Source of the DNA: Amycolatopsis dendrobii
Lineage (GTDB): Bacteria > Actinomycetota > Actinomycetes > Mycobacteriales > Pseudonocardiaceae
Direction: 5' to 3'
NCBI RefSeq assembly: GCF_014145675.1
Contig: NZ_JACGZW010000018.1
Coordinates: 117,710-181,709 of the forward strand
Length of the DNA: 64,000 nt
Shown: positions 8,721 to 17,567 of the stretch, piece after piece
Position numbering within the stretch: the first letter of the stretch is position 1
Layout of the letters: every line of letters starts with the position of its first letter
Position numbers and translations under genes: made by a program
Notes under the pieces: model-generated
The model's database searches: none
The model's input: the letters and a program-made list of their open reading frames with translations, nothing else
Told to the model about the DNA's origin: nothing

Positions 8721-8750
8721 ACCCTAGGGCAGGAGAATCGCGACTGTCAA
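8721..8750 (-). promoter_or_regulatory. Consensus housekeeping promoter for the secreted-protein gene
   Basis: On the minus strand a perfect -35 TTGACA (plus 8745-8750) is followed by an 18-bp spacer and TAGGGT (plus 8721-8726), close to the HrdB/SigA consensus. The inferred start near 8714 leaves a 5' leader of about 180 nt before ATG 8531, long enough for post-transcriptional control. Confidence 0.65.
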
Positions 8751-9199
8751 CGGATGATTATCCGGCATGGTTCGGCCTTGATTATTCCATTATGAAGAAA
8801 TCGCCGCGACGCGTGCGCCCGTCCGGCGAATCCGGCCGGAAAAAGAATCGGAGACGCGGATTCGACCAGCATGGCGGCGCGATCGGACCGCGAGTGCTGA
8901 ATCGTCGGCGTCGCCCGCGTCGGCGGCTTCGGACGCGACGCGCGGAACAGCTTCACTAGCGCGCGGCTTCGGCAAGTCCCGCGACACGGTGGCCGCTTCG
9001 TCGAATCCGTCGAAAGCGGCATCGATTTCGCGCGGAAACGAGGCAACGCGGGATGCGCTCGCGAACGGCGGCAGCAGCGCTGTGGGCAGCAGGCGACGGG
9101 CGCCGTTGTGCCGCAACCGCGCACCCCTCTCCGATGGAGACCAGTGCGTTCGCGCGTGCACTGCGCAGGTTTCCCGAACGGGACGCCGGACCCGCGAAT
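8751..9199. other. Gene-free stretch of about 450 bp
   Basis: Apart from the promoter next to it, no gene or repeat is supported here. The segment around 8750-8800 is relatively A/T-rich. Confidence 0.35.
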
Positions 9200-10030
9200 T
9201 CAGCTGGAGCTAGGCGGCGCAACCGGTGCTTGATGCAGCGAGAGATTCTGTCCCGCCTTCTCGTCCGCAGCCCACGCACCGGACTCCGCGGTCCACGTCT
9301 GACCGGCGAAACTCACCCGGTCCACCCCCAGCTTCGCCGCGCGCGCCACGAGCCAGCTAGCGATCCGCCAGCCCTCCGCGGCCGGGTGGGCGCCGCTCAA
9401 ACGCGCCGTGCCGAGTTCTGCGTTCGCGACTGTCACCAGGTTCGCGGGCGGGTTCAGGGTCAGGTTCCGGCAGGTCAACGCCGCGGGGTAGGTGCCCGTC
9501 AGCGCCCCGGTCAGCGCGGTGGCTTCCTCTTCCCACTGCGCGTACGCGTCGGGCGCGCCGGAGCGCTGCACAGCCTGCGCGGCCTCGGTGATCGGAATCG
9601 TCTGCCAGTTGTCGAGTTTCGCGAGCTTCTTGTAGAACTCCGTCGCCGAGTAGACCGGGTCCTGGAGCTGGTCGGGAGTGCCCCAGCCTTGGCTCGGGCG
9701 CTGCTGGAACAGGCCGATCGAATCCCGGTCGCCGCCGCTCAGGTTGCGGAGTTTCGACTCTTGCAGGGCGGTCGCGAGGGCGACCGTGACCGCGTGCGAG
9801 GGCAGCCCCTGCTTGATCCCGACGGCGGCGATGATCGCGGCGTTGTTCATGGGCTCCGGTTGAAGCGTGTACTGCGGCGCGGAGGCGTCGTTCGGCCCCT
9901 TCGGCAACGCGACAGTGCAGCCGGGGGTCTTCACCTCGTCACTGCTCGAAAACATGACCACCACGACGACCACCGCCGCGAGCGCCACGACGACCGCCAG
10001 GATCGCCGCTCGCACGCCACACCCGCGCAC
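9200..10030 (-). CDS. Membrane-anchored transglycosylase-like protein
   Basis: 276 residues. One strongly hydrophobic N-terminal anchor (about 8-27) is followed by an extracellular domain. The segment ALQESKLRNLSGGD then SIGLFQQRPSQGWG (about 88-117) resembles the catalytic core of lysozyme/SLT-like peptidoglycan enzymes, with Glu91 as candidate catalytic acid. In databases such proteins are sometimes labelled heavy-metal transporter, which the sequence does not support. Start GTG 10030 has GGAAGG about 10 nt upstream. A role in cell wall turnover is inferred. It ends before the PHP metallohydrolase gene in the same direction, 79 bp apart. Confidence 0.72.
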   Translation of the reverse strand: MRGCGVRAAILAVVVALAAVVVVVVMFSSSDEVKTPGCTVALPKGPNDASAPQYTLQPEPMNNAAIIAAVGIKQGLPSHAVTVALATALQESKLRNLSGGDRDSIGLFQQRPSQGWGTPDQLQDPVYSATEFYKKLAKLDNWQTIPITEAAQAVQRSGAPDAYAQWEEEATALTGALTGTYPAALTCRNLTLNPPANLVTVANAELGTARLSGAHPAAEGWRIASWLVARAAKLGVDRVSFAGQTWTAESGAWAADEKAGQNLSLHQAPVAPPSSS

Positions 10031-10109
10031 CCGTGCCCGCCCTTCCCCACTGCCCGCTTCAGGTGCACAGTCTGCCCGGACGTTCCGGTCGCGGGACGCT
10101 CGGGTCGGG

Positions 10110-11636
10110 TCAGCCCGCGTCGGCGGCGCCCAGGAAGATCGGGTTCGACATGGCGACCATCGCGTTCGGCGTCGTCGTCTTCGGACCGCCCGACGGACGC
10201 CGCACCTCGACGCGGACCCAGCGGCTGTAGCGCGGATACGTCGTCCACGTGACGGTCGCGGTGCCGGACTCCGGGACAGTCTCGCTGTGCTCCGGACCAA
10301 GCTGATCGAGGAAGGTCACAGTCGTCCCGGGAACTCCGCGAACGACCGCGCGCACCTCGACCGGCGTGCCGATGCCCGCGACGAGCCGTCCGCCGATGCC
10401 CGCGGTGCGGCCCGCGCCGGAGACGGAGAAGCCGAGCTGCACGTCCTTCGATTCGGCGAGCCACGACCGGCCTGCCTTGAGCCCGGCGAGCAGTTCGGCT
10501 CGGCCCAGCCGGTCCGCCTGGACGACCGTGTGCGGAAGCGCCACGGTGTGGTCCGGGTTGTGCGCGTCGGAATCGCCGATCGCCGGGATCCACCGGCCGC
10601 CGCGCAGCAGGCCGTCCCAGTGCGTGACGCTCGCTTCGTCCTCCGGGGTCCACGGCCCGTTCCAGACCTCGACGAGGTCGGCGATCTCGTACGCGAATTC
10701 GTACGTGCAGCCGAAGCAGTTCGCGAACGGATGCGCGGCGGTGACCAGGCCGCCCGCCCGGTGGACCTGGTCGGTGAACCGCCGGAAGTCGCGCGGGTCG
10801 GCAGCGCGGTAGCGCCAGTCGATCCACGTGCCCGCCGGGACGCCGATCGCGGGCCAGTGCCCGGACCGCGTGGTGACCTCCTCGCCGTTCAGGATCAGCA
10901 GGTCCTCGGTGGCGTAGTCGCCCCACACCAGCTGCGAACTGGACGTGTTGTGGTCGGTCGACACGATGAAGTCCAGACCGGCCGCCCGCGCGTCCGCGAC
11001 CAGCTGCTCGGGCGTGCGCTTGCCGTCGGAGTGGACGGTGTGCAGGTGGGAGTCGCCGCGATACCAGGACCGGCCGCGGTCGCGCGCGGGCGCGGTCTCC
11101 GGCGCCGGGTTCGGCTGGAACGGCTTCGAGGTGTCGCGGCCGAACGTCAGCGTCACGTCGACGCGGTAGTTCAGCCCCTGCGGCGCGACCGTGTACGGAC
11201 CGAGGATCACGTGCCAGCGGCCGGGCGTGACCGGCCCGGCGAGGTACCCGGGAGTCGCCTCGGCAGCACTGATCGAGAACCGGTCGCGGAAGCCGCCGGA
11301 CCAGCCCCGGAAGCCGCGCCGGGTGCCCAGTTCGTGCCCCTCCGGGCCGAACATCCCGATGTCGCAGGCGTTTCCGCGCGTTCCCGCGGGCACCGACGGC
11401 TTGTCGTAGGAGTAGACGACGTCGATCTGCTTCACGCCGCGCGGCACGTCGACCGGGAGGTAGTACCAGTCGGGCACGTCCGGGCGGAAGGTGCCGGTGA
11501 CGGTCTTCGTCTGCTGCCCGGCGCCGGGCGCGGGCGCCGCGAACGACACGCCCGGCACCATGCTCATCGCCGCGCCCGCCGCGACGACGCCTCCGGCCCG
11601 GAACAGGTTGCGCCGGTTGAGTTCCCCAGTGGACAT
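10110..11636 (-). CDS. Tat-exported CehA/McbA-type PHP metallohydrolase
   Basis: 508 residues. The N-terminus RRNLFRAGGVVAAGAAM is a twin-arginine signal (cleavage near SFAAPA, about 34). A beta-rich N-terminal domain (about 40-190) precedes a PHP-type metal-dependent hydrolase domain with GDSHLHTVHSDG (metal-binding His-x-His), STDHNTSS, NGEEV, AAHP and GDSDAH (about 195-380). A C-terminal beta domain follows. The family includes esterase- or phosphoesterase-type hydrolases, some acting on carbamates; the natural substrate here is not known. It acts outside the cytoplasmic membrane. Confidence 0.83.
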   Translation of the reverse strand: MSTGELNRRNLFRAGGVVAAGAAMSMVPGVSFAAPAPGAGQQTKTVTGTFRPDVPDWYYLPVDVPRGVKQIDVVYSYDKPSVPAGTRGNACDIGMFGPEGHELGTRRGFRGWSGGFRDRFSISAAEATPGYLAGPVTPGRWHVILGPYTVAPQGLNYRVDVTLTFGRDTSKPFQPNPAPETAPARDRGRSWYRGDSHLHTVHSDGKRTPEQLVADARAAGLDFIVSTDHNTSSSQLVWGDYATEDLLILNGEEVTTRSGHWPAIGVPAGTWIDWRYRAADPRDFRRFTDQVHRAGGLVTAAHPFANCFGCTYEFAYEIADLVEVWNGPWTPEDEASVTHWDGLLRGGRWIPAIGDSDAHNPDHTVALPHTVVQADRLGRAELLAGLKAGRSWLAESKDVQLGFSVSGAGRTAGIGGRLVAGIGTPVEVRAVVRGVPGTTVTFLDQLGPEHSETVPESGTATVTWTTYPRYSRWVRVEVRRPSGGPKTTTPNAMVAMSNPIFLGAADAG

Positions 11637-12518
11637 GGCTTACCTCCGCAGCAATGAAGTCGCGCCGACGCTAACCCCCGGGGCCACCCCCTACAACGAC
11701 GCTGCGGTGAACACTCGGCGACTCACCTCGGCTGCCTCGACCGCCGCGCCAGACAACCGACGCACGACGGCCGGGACTGCTTGCCGCACACGGAATCGCT
11801 GAGCGGTGCCTGTTGCCCGCACAGCGAACCGTGCTGGGCAGTTCGCCCTCGCCCGACACCGTCCCAATGCCGCATCAGCCCGTGCGTCGCGCGGCACAGG
11901 ACCTGATGCCGCACATGGACAGCTGAGCAGCCGACTGCTGTCGCACGGCGAACCACGCACGGCAGCTCGCCTTGCCCAGCACCGACCTGGCACCCATCGA
12001 ACCGCGTATCGCACGGCGCGGAACCGCCTGCCCCGCACGGAACAACCAGGCACCCACCGCCGCACAGCGAACCACGCACGTTGACTGGCCTCGCCCAGCA
12101 CCGACCCAACGCCTCGTCAACCGGCGCATCGCGCGACGCAGGACCACCTGCCCCACACGGAACAACCAGGCAGCCGCCATGGCACGGCGAACCACGCACG
12201 GCAGCTCGCCCGACGGTGCATCGCGGCGCAGGCCGCCGCACGGAACAACCGAGCACCCGCCCGCCACCACGCAGCGAACCACGCACGGCGGCTCACCTCG
12301 CCCAACGCCTCGCCAAACCGCGCACCGCTGAACTACCTGCCGCGCAGGCAAGAGCCAAGCCGCACCTCAGCACCCGTCGCACGGCGAGTCACGCACGTCG
12401 GCTCGCCCGGCACCGCCCCAGCACCTCACCAAGCCGCGCATCGCACGAAGCGGCACCACCCGCCGCACACGAGACAGCCGGGCGCCCGCCATCCCGCCGC
12501 GAACACCCCGCGCGCCCC
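11637..12518. repeat. Degenerate tandem repeat region, unit about 120 bp
   Basis: About 880 bp lack any supported gene. The marker AACCACGCAC or a close variant recurs at 11827 (AACCGTGCTG), 11951, 12070, 12190, 12277 and 12387 (AGTCACGCAC). Spacings are 124, 119, 120, 87 and 110 bp. Units also share GGCAGCTCGCC, GCCCAGCACCG and CGGAACAACC. Imperfect spacing that is not a multiple of three and drift between copies indicate a decaying non-coding minisatellite rather than a translated repeat. Confidence 0.75.
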
Positions 12519-13319
12519 TCACTCCACCGCACCACTCCCCTCCACGACCCGGTCCAGCCATTCCTCCATCAGCGCCTCGAACAGCACCGGCTGCTCGAAC
12601 TGCAGGTTGTGCCCCGCCCGGTCGAGCACCGCGTAGCTCGCCCGCGGATAGTGCCCCAGCAACCCGTACAGCTCCGCGAATCCCGTGGAAGCGTCCTGCC
12701 TGCCGCACACGATCAGCGTCGGTTTCCGGTACGCCGGGCCGCTTTCCGGATCGGTCGACAGCGTCCAGCCTGCCAGCATCCGCTGCAGCGCGGCCCGGTC
12801 GGCGGCCGCCAGGCCGGGCGCGACGTCCGCGCGGAAACGGGCCAGCGTCTCCTCGGACTGGACCACGGCCATCTCCCCGTACTCCGCCGCCTCCGCCGGG
12901 TCGAGACCCGCCAGCAGTTCCGGGTCGGCGCGCAGCACCTCGTGCTCCGGCACGTCCCGCTCCAGCACCGGCACCGGGCGGCCGACCGGGCACACCAGCG
13001 CCAGCCCGGCGACCTGCGCGGGCCGCGCCCGGGTGAGCCCGCGCGCCAGATAACCGCCGTACGACTCGCCGACCAGCAGGAACGGCTCGTCCCCGATCAG
13101 GTCGTCCACCAGGTCTTCCAGCCCCGCGACCAGGTCGTCCGACCCGCGCGCGGATCCGGCGGGCGACTCGCCCATCCCGGGCAGGTCCGGGTAAATCCGC
13201 CGGAATCCGGGCCGCCGCGCGAAGACCGGCTCGAGACAGCCGGTCATCAGGCGGTGGTCCGGCATCCAGCCGTGCACGGCCAGCACCGGCGTGCCGGAAC
13301 CGTGTTCGACGTAATGCAT
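12519..13319 (-). CDS. Alpha/beta hydrolase
   Basis: 266 residues with the alpha/beta-hydrolase core: LAVHGWMPD (HG oxyanion motif, about 13-21), nucleophile elbow GESYGG (Ser about 86), acid CGRQD (Asp near 210) and the catalytic His in AGHNLQFE (about 239). No signal peptide, so cytoplasmic. The fold covers esterases, lipases, epoxide hydrolases and C-C hydrolases; the substrate cannot be assigned. The 3' end abuts the 120-bp repeat region. Confidence 0.88.
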   Translation of the reverse strand: MHYVEHGSGTPVLAVHGWMPDHRLMTGCLEPVFARRPGFRRIYPDLPGMGESPAGSARGSDDLVAGLEDLVDDLIGDEPFLLVGESYGGYLARGLTRARPAQVAGLALVCPVGRPVPVLERDVPEHEVLRADPELLAGLDPAEAAEYGEMAVVQSEETLARFRADVAPGLAAADRAALQRMLAGWTLSTDPESGPAYRKPTLIVCGRQDASTGFAELYGLLGHYPRASYAVLDRAGHNLQFEQPVLFEALMEEWLDRVVEGSGAVE

Positions 13320-13443
13320 CGTTTCCTCCCTGTTCGCCGGCCACCGTTGTACCGCGGGGCACCGACAATTTCCGGGACTCCGGCGGCCGGGAGGAGGCAG
13401 CGCCGGCCGCCGGGCGGCAATTCCGCGAGAATTCCCCGGAAAG

Positions 13444-13605
13444 TCAGCCGCGGGAGCTGATCAATTCTCTTTCGGGTGCCGGCCGCCCCGGAGCGGGACG
13501 GCGCGGAACACAAGCCAGCAGAAGGAAACCTGCCACGACGCCCAGGAGCACGTGGCCGGTGACGGCGCACAATCCGCACAATGCGGTCCATAGGACGATC
13601 TTCAT
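13444..13605 (-). CDS. Small membrane protein (53 residues)
   Basis: A short frame with a convincing membrane profile: MKIVLWTALCGLCAVTG and HVLLGVVAGFLLLACV form one long or two short hydrophobic helices (residues 2-33). A Pro/Arg-rich cytoplasmic tail (PRRPAPGRPAPERE) follows. High GC at third positions fits translation. The ribosome site (GGTGG) is weak. Function unknown. Confidence 0.45.
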   Translation of the reverse strand: MKIVLWTALCGLCAVTGHVLLGVVAGFLLLACVPRRPAPGRPAPERELISSRG

Positions 13606-13776
13606 CCACCGAGTGTAGGACCGCCGGGAATCGCCGTCGGCGGACTTGGGGAAGACTTAGGGTTCGGTCAAGCGGAATTCCCCGGAAGAAGCAGAAAAGA
13701 AAGGGTTGCCTTTCCTTTCCGGAGAGAGCGGGCCCTTGCGGTGCGCCGCCGCGGGCGGTCCGGCAGGATCGGGAGC

Positions 13777-14298
13777 GTGCCCACGCCCGGAACCAGCGCG
13801 CTCGTCGTCACGCTCCCCTCCGCCGCCGTCCTGCTCGAAACCGCCGCGGCCGTCGACCCCGGACTCGTCCGTCCCGGCCTTCCGCCGCACGTCACGGCGC
13901 TGTACCCGTTCCTGCCCGCCGACCGGCTCACCGAGCAAACCGAAGCCGATATCAGCCGGCTCGCCGCCAGCGTCCCCGCGCCGGAAGTGCAGCTCGCCGA
14001 CCTGGTCACCGCACCCGGGTTCGTCGCGGCGGCCGCCCCGGCGCTCCAGCCCCTCGCCGACGCCGTATGCGATCACTGGCCCGACGTGCCCCCGTACGGC
14101 GGACGCTTCGGGGCGCACCCGCCAGCACACCTGACGATCGCCCTCGGCGGCACCGACGATCAGCGCGCCGAGGTCGCCGAACGCGCGCGAGCAGCCCTGC
14201 CGATCACTGCCCAGGCGGACACGCTGCACCTCGTCGTGCTCACGGAGCAGGGTTGGCAGCTCCGGCTGTCGGCTCCGCTCGGAACTCCTGCGCGATAG
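13777..14298 (+). CDS. 2H phosphoesterase / 2'-5' RNA ligase-like protein
   Basis: 173 residues with the two His-x-Thr motifs that define 2H phosphoesterases: PHVTALYPF (about 31-39) and AHLTIAL (about 118-124). Such enzymes open or form 2'-5' linkages or cyclic phosphates in RNA or small nucleotides. Start GTG 13777 places the first strand (TSALVVTLP) at the usual distance; an in-frame GTG at 13741 is an alternative. The last 59 bp overlap the convergent membrane-protein gene. No operon partner. Confidence 0.8.
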   Translation: MPTPGTSALVVTLPSAAVLLETAAAVDPGLVRPGLPPHVTALYPFLPADRLTEQTEADISRLAASVPAPEVQLADLVTAPGFVAAAAPALQPLADAVCDHWPDVPPYGGRFGAHPPAHLTIALGGTDDQRAEVAERARAALPITAQADTLHLVVLTEQGWQLRLSAPLGTPAR

Positions 14299-15322
14299 CC
14301 CGCAACCGAGCCACATCCGCTGCGAAAGCCGTCTCCTGGGACAGCACCGGCGGTTCCGCGGGCTCGTCCAGCACCGGCTCCGAACTGCGCAACACCTGCA
14401 CAGCCGCGCTCGGCGACAACTCAGGCCCGACCCCGGACAGCAGCAACCCGTCGTTGATCTCGCTCATCATCGTCAACAACCGCTCCCGGCCGGTCCCCGA
14501 CGCGTCGTCAAGCCGGACGACGTCCGGGTACCGAGAAGCCAGGTGCTCCCGCAGCGGCCGAAGCACCGTCCGCGTCCGCGCGTCGCGCACCGCCCGCCCC
14601 AGCGCGGGCAACGCAGGCACCGTCAGCCCCACCACGATGAGGAGCACCGAAACCGCCGGAAAGCCGACCGCGAGCGTGCATCCAACCGTCGAGAACGCGC
14701 CGCGGCACAGCTTCGTGACCGGATGCTCCGCGGTCAGATCGCCGATCAGGTCGACGATCTTGCCGACCAGGTAAGCGAAAGCGAACACACAGGCCAGCAG
14801 CATGATGCCCAGCCCAGCCCGCAGCGCACCGGTGCCCGCGCGCACCGCCCCGGCCGACACCACGGCGATGTCCGCGACCGCCAAACCCAGGTACAGCGTG
14901 TAGACGGCGATGTACACGACCAGCGTCGGATTCGAACGGTAAAGCTCGTCGAAGAGCCCGACGCCCGTCGGCAGCCCGCGTGTCGCGAAGAACGACGCGG
15001 TGAGCACGACAAGCGCGATAATCAACGCCCCGCGCCGCGCGCGCCGTCGACGCTCTGCCACGCCACCGATCTCCGCGACAGTCACTTCGATGCCGTACGC
15101 GGCCACCATCGTCGCGAGGTTCGACAACAGCCGCCCAAGGCTCGGGTACAGCTGGCTCTCGATCGCCTGGGCACTGTCGGCGAGCAAGCACAACGCGACG
15201 CCGAGGGCGATCAGGCTGGTCGCGAGCCCCGCGCCCGCACCGGTCCGCCGCGCCCGCACCGCGCGCCAGATGCCGACCGCGAGAGCGAGCAGGCCGACCC
15301 CGAAGAACAGAACGTCGATCAT
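14240..15322 (-). CDS. MAB_1171c-type multi-pass membrane protein
   Basis: 360 residues with about seven hydrophobic helices between residues 3 and 240 (for example VLFFGVGLLALAVGIW, LVVYIAVYTLYLGLAVADI, VSVLLIVVGLTVPALP). A C-terminal cytoplasmic part (about 245-360) is rich in charged residues. The family is called a putative transporter but has no proven activity. It starts 7 bp after the ImmA-type protease stop and is the last gene of a three-gene operon with an XRE regulator, an arrangement recurrent in actinobacteria. A sensing or conflict-type role is inferred from that context only. Its 3' end overlaps the convergent 2H phosphoesterase gene by 59 bp. Confidence 0.75.
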   Translation of the reverse strand: MIDVLFFGVGLLALAVGIWRAVRARRTGAGAGLATSLIALGVALCLLADSAQAIESQLYPSLGRLLSNLATMVAAYGIEVTVAEIGGVAERRRRARRGALIIALVVLTASFFATRGLPTGVGLFDELYRSNPTLVVYIAVYTLYLGLAVADIAVVSAGAVRAGTGALRAGLGIMLLACVFAFAYLVGKIVDLIGDLTAEHPVTKLCRGAFSTVGCTLAVGFPAVSVLLIVVGLTVPALPALGRAVRDARTRTVLRPLREHLASRYPDVVRLDDASGTGRERLLTMMSEINDGLLLSGVGPELSPSAAVQVLRSSEPVLDEPAEPPVLSQETAFAADVARLRAIAQEFRAEPTAGAANPAP

Positions 15323-15329
15323 CCGCGCG

Positions 15330-15923
15330 CTACCCGAGCAGCGACGCGAAGCGCCGCGCACGATCCGCGGCCGGCCCGGAAGCGCCTGGCCGCAACCGGG
15401 CCCCGTCCTCGGTGGCGGCGCTCATCAGGAACACGGCAATGAGCTCCGCTTCGTACTCGTCGGAATTCGTGGTGACGCGGGTGAGCAGATGCGACAGCAG
15501 GTGCGCGCTGAGATCCGGCGCGAGCCTCGCCGCTTCGGCGTCGGTGAGCACGCATTCGCCGCGGTGGTCGCACAGCAGGTGGGCGATTTCGTGGGCGATG
15601 ATGTGGTCCTGGTGCAGCGACGACGTGCCCGCCGCGTACGCGACGAGGTCGAAGTCGTCGTGCCGCTGCCACGCGCCGGAGGGCTGGCCGGGCGCGTAGT
15701 CGACCGCGACCAGGTCGATGTCGCGGCCGCGGTGCCGTTCCAGCCGGTCGATCCACGCGTTCATCGACCACGGCCGCGGGGCGGGCACGTGCCGCAGCAG
15801 GTCGCGCACCCGGTCGCGGGCGCGCGCTCGCACGGTCGGGTCGATGTCCCCTCCCGAGGCGATCGGCGGCTGGACCAGCCTGGTGCACCGGGGAGACCCC
15901 GGCGCTCCGGCCGTCGCCAGCAT
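15330..15923 (-). CDS. ImmA/IrrE-family metallo-endopeptidase
   Basis: About 197 residues with the zinc protease motif HEIAHLLCDH (His-Glu-x-x-His) in the middle. An upstream strand DLVAVDY and a C-terminal helical region with EAELIAVFLM, the Glu third ligand type, are also present. ImmA proteins cleave or inactivate a partner repressor. The partner is likely the XRE protein encoded 11 bp upstream in the same operon. Start ATG 15923 follows GGGCGG; a later GTG (VRARARDRV) would give a shorter protein and cannot be excluded. Confidence 0.82.
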   Translation of the reverse strand: MLATAGAPGSPRCTRLVQPPIASGGDIDPTVRARARDRVRDLLRHVPAPRPWSMNAWIDRLERHRGRDIDLVAVDYAPGQPSGAWQRHDDFDLVAYAAGTSSLHQDHIIAHEIAHLLCDHRGECVLTDAEAARLAPDLSAHLLSHLLTRVTTNSDEYEAELIAVFLMSAATEDGARLRPGASGPAADRARRFASLLG

Positions 15924-15934
15924 AGCCGCCCGGA

Positions 15935-16378
15935 TCACTCGGGCTTGCGTCCGCGCCGGGTGCGCTCGCGTCCCTCGGCGTAGCTGCCGAGCTGGTCCAT
16001 CAGGGCGGAAACGGTCTGCCGGTCGCGCTCGGACAGCTGCATCGCGCGCTGTGCCAGGTCGCGGGCCTGGGTGTCGCGCCAGGCGAGGACGTCGGCGACC
16101 TGCTCGTCGACCCGTCCGGCGACCTCGTCGTCGAAGAAGTAGGTGACCGGCACGCCGAAGAACCGCGCGAGCGCCTGGATGTGCGACCGTTTCGGGTCGC
16201 GCCGGGCCCCGACCGCCAGCTGCTGCACGTGCGTGGCCGACATGCTGACGCCGGTCACGTCGGCGACGCCCTGGGCGATTTCGCGGTACGAGTAGGGCTT
16301 GCGGTCCGGCGGATGCACGGTCGCGATCAGGTGCGCCAGCCGTTCCGCGAAGCTGCGCTCCTCCGCCTGTTCGGCCAT
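15935..16378 (-). CDS. XRE-family transcriptional regulator
   Basis: 147 residues. An N-terminal Cro/C1-type HTH (about 10-75) includes YSYREIAQGVADVTGVSMSA and THVQQLAVG. ARFFGVPVTYFF marks the end of the domain as in many actinobacterial repressors. The C-terminal helical region (about 85-147) is likely for dimerisation. It heads an operon with an ImmA-type protease, the classical substrate/protease pairing. Start ATG 16378 gives MAEQAEERSFAERL. A candidate operator lies about 105 bp upstream. Confidence 0.85.
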   Translation of the reverse strand: MAEQAEERSFAERLAHLIATVHPPDRKPYSYREIAQGVADVTGVSMSATHVQQLAVGARRDPKRSHIQALARFFGVPVTYFFDDEVAGRVDEQVADVLAWRDTQARDLAQRAMQLSERDRQTVSALMDQLGSYAEGRERTRRGRKPE

Positions 16379-16436
16379 GCCGCCCCCACCACCGTTCCGT
16401 CTCCGTAACAGCGACCAGCATAACCGTCCCGAAAAC

Positions 16437-16496
16437 TTGACACCAGCCGTCCCGTTCCGGCTACACTCGCCCCGCGCATCGTTTAGAAAACTAAAC
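16437..16496 (+). promoter_or_regulatory. Promoter with a GTTTAG-N4-CTAAAC operator
   Basis: A perfect TTGACA (16437-16442) and TACACT (16462-16467), spaced 19 bp, form a rightward promoter toward the epimerase gene. Just past the expected start site is the perfect inverted repeat GTTTAGAAAACTAAAC (16481-16496), the kind of site XRE repressors bind. On the opposite strand TATGCT near 16407-16412 could be the -10 for the XRE operon. The site thus sits between the two divergent transcripts. Binding by the XRE protein is inferred. Confidence 0.55.
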
Positions 16497-16622
16497 ACCG
16501 GGATCCGCGTGCGGTCGCTGGGGGTGCCCGCACGCGGTCCCGCGCCTGCCTGCGCCCGTCCGTGCCGGTCCCGGCGAGGGACGCACAAGTGGCGCACAGG
16601 CTGCGGAGGTAGGTTGTGCGCC

Positions 16623-17567
16623 ATGACACTCCCCCACAGTCCGGAAAGGACACCCGTCGTCGTCACCGGCGGCAGCGGTTTTATCGGCCGCGCTGTCGTC
16701 CGCGAGTTCCGTGAACGCGGCTATCCGGTCACTGTCGTGGACCGCGTGCGCTACGAGACGACGGACGAGGGAGTGCGCGTCGTCGTCGGAGATCTGCGTG
16801 CCGCCGAAACCCGCGAAGCAGCTGTCGAAGCAGGCGTCGGCGGGATCGTGCACCTCGCCGCACTGACGTCTGTGCTGAAGTCCGTAGAGCTGCCGCGCGA
16901 CACGTACGCGGAGAACGTTGCGGTGACACAAGAACTTCTCGAACTGTGTCGCGTACGCGAGGTGCCGCGCTTCATTCTCGCGTCCACGAACGCAGTGATC
17001 GGCGACGTCGGCACTAACACCATCACGGTCGACCTGCCCACGAAGCCGCTTACGCCATACGGTGCCACGAAAGCGGCCTGCGAGATGCTGCTGTCCGGCT
17101 ACGCCGGCGCGTACGGGATGACGACGTGCGCGTTGCGCTTCACCAACGTGTACGGGCCGGGGATGTCGCACAAAGACAGCTTCGTGCCGCGCATGATGCG
17201 CGCGGCGTTGAATAATGAAGGCGTGCGGGTGTACGGCACCGGCGAGCAGCGTCGCGACCTCGTCCACGTAGACGACGTTGTGCGCGCGATCGCGCTCGCG
17301 TACGAGAGCGGCTACACAGGGCGTGCGATCGTCGGTGCCGGACGTTCGGTGTCAGTGCTGGAAATGGTCGAGACCGTGCGCGCGGTGACCGGGGCCGAGT
17401 TGCCGATCGAGCACGTGCCCGCGCCCGCCGGGGAGATGCCCGCGGTGGTCGTCGACGTCTCGGCGAGCGCGGAAACCATCGGCTACCGCCCGGAAATCAC
17501 CCTCGCCGACGGACTCGCCACGGCCTGGAAGTACTTCTCCGGACTGGACCGGGCCGAGGCGCCGTGA
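16623..17567 (+). CDS. NAD-dependent sugar epimerase/dehydratase (extended SDR)
   Basis: 314 residues. The NAD motif GGSGFIG is near the N-terminus (about 15-21), the catalytic Ser is in LASTNAVIG, and YGATK gives Tyr-x-x-x-Lys (about 157-161). FTNVYGPGM and RDLVHVDDV are typical of nucleotide-sugar epimerases. It probably interconverts a UDP- or dTDP-sugar. The stop overlaps the start of the glycosyltransferase by 4 bp (GTGA), so the two are translationally coupled and likely serve one pathway. ATG 16623 has GGAGGT 12 nt upstream; an in-frame TTG at 16614 is also possible. Confidence 0.85.
   Translation: MTLPHSPERTPVVVTGGSGFIGRAVVREFRERGYPVTVVDRVRYETTDEGVRVVVGDLRAAETREAAVEAGVGGIVHLAALTSVLKSVELPRDTYAENVAVTQELLELCRVREVPRFILASTNAVIGDVGTNTITVDLPTKPLTPYGATKAACEMLLSGYAGAYGMTTCALRFTNVYGPGMSHKDSFVPRMMRAALNNEGVRVYGTGEQRRDLVHVDDVVRAIALAYESGYTGRAIVGAGRSVSVLEMVETVRAVTGAELPIEHVPAPAGEMPAVVVDVSASAETIGYRPEITLADGLATAWKYFSGLDRAEAP

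Noticed and set aside
9200..10030. Heavy-metal transporter
   Set aside because: Only one membrane anchor and no metal-binding domain; the conserved part looks like a lysozyme/transglycosylase core.
11691..12351. Repeat protein encoded on the minus strand (about 40-residue repeats)
   Set aside because: Repeat spacings (124, 119, 120, 87 and 110 bp) are mostly not multiples of three, so the frame is not preserved; no start with a ribosome site.
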